Shown one piece after another: positions 15,282-15,457 of a stretch of DNA of 15,457 bases (its first letter is position 1; every line of letters starts with the position of its first letter). The notes beneath the pieces are model-generated. The model was not told where the DNA came from, ran no database searches, and saw only the letters and a program-made list of their open reading frames with translations. The position numbers and the translations under genes were made by a program. The DNA comes from Paraktedonobacter sp034438135 (lineage in GTDB: Bacteria > Chloroflexota > Ktedonobacteria > Ktedonobacterales > Ktedonobacteraceae), in contig DAOTTL010000127.1 in the NCBI GenBank assembly GCA_034438135.1, forward strand, positions 1-15,457, given 5' to 3'.

Positions 15282-15457
15282 AAGTTCCGTTCGTTCCTAC
15301 TTACCACCACAGGCGGTCAGTAGATAGTCATTGCTCTATCTATTCCTCACAGGATACATGCTAGTAGTAACGTGGAACATTGAGGTTATAGAATGCAGAC
15401 TCGAGAAATTCGAGCAGTAAAGCAAAATTCAGAATATCCACATCCGATGTAAGGGGA
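15282..15457. other. Non-coding end of the window
   Basis: I see no gene here. TAGATAG (15321-15327) and CTATCTA (15336-15342) form a 7-bp hairpin. The final bases, ending TAAGGGGA, could be the approach to a gene beyond the window, but nothing confirms it. Confidence 0.4.

Overview
The window is a bacterial secondary-metabolism region followed by two unrelated genes. Large modular enzymes, moderate G+C, long hairpin-rich spacers with G homopolymers and a kumamolisin-type acid protease together suggest a large-genome soil bacterium. My guess is Chloroflexota/Ktedonobacteria, but this rests on general character only and no marker gene is present.

Region 1 (1-11381, + strand) is the 3' part of a hybrid NRPS-PKS assembly line in three tightly coupled genes. 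The first is the tail of an NRPS (end of an A domain plus a carrier protein, cut by the window edge). The second is a PKS module, KS-AT-(degenerate KR)-ACP. The third is an NRPS with the order C-A-[N-methyltransferase]-PCP-C. Spacing is a 20-bp overlap and then 24 bp, each start having a good ribosome binding site, so this is one operon. The adenylation pocket reads DVWHMSLVDK, close to known serine codes, and an N-methyltransferase sits inside the A domain, so N-methyl-serine is the predicted last unit. The ketoreductase has lost its NADPH glycine motif and its catalytic Tyr and Asn, so the chain handed to that unit should keep a beta-keto group. The last protein ends in a condensation domain whose HHxxxDG motif reads NYMLQDG. 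No thioesterase or reductase follows. A beta-ketoacyl N-methyl-seryl thioester is what a Dieckmann (tetramic-acid-forming) release needs, and I raise that as a hypothesis.

Region 2 (11382-11623) is a short convergent spacer with a 20-bp stem-loop. Region 3 (11624-12448, - strand) is a short-chain dehydrogenase/reductase-like gene lacking the usual catalytic Lys and Ser.

Region 4 (12449-13633, about 1.2 kb) has no credible gene but is dense in structure. It holds a 125-bp inverted-repeat element with a G-quadruplex-like run in the probable leader of the SDR gene, and a nested 262-bp inverted-repeat element enclosing a perfect 25-bp hairpin. Several smaller hairpins, a good promoter-like site and a perfect 20-bp tandem duplication lie ahead of the protease gene.

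Region 5 (13634-15214, + strand) is a complete sedolisin (S53, kumamolisin-like) pro-protease with all catalytic residues at canonical spacing, followed by a strong hairpin. The last 176 bases hold no gene that I can see.
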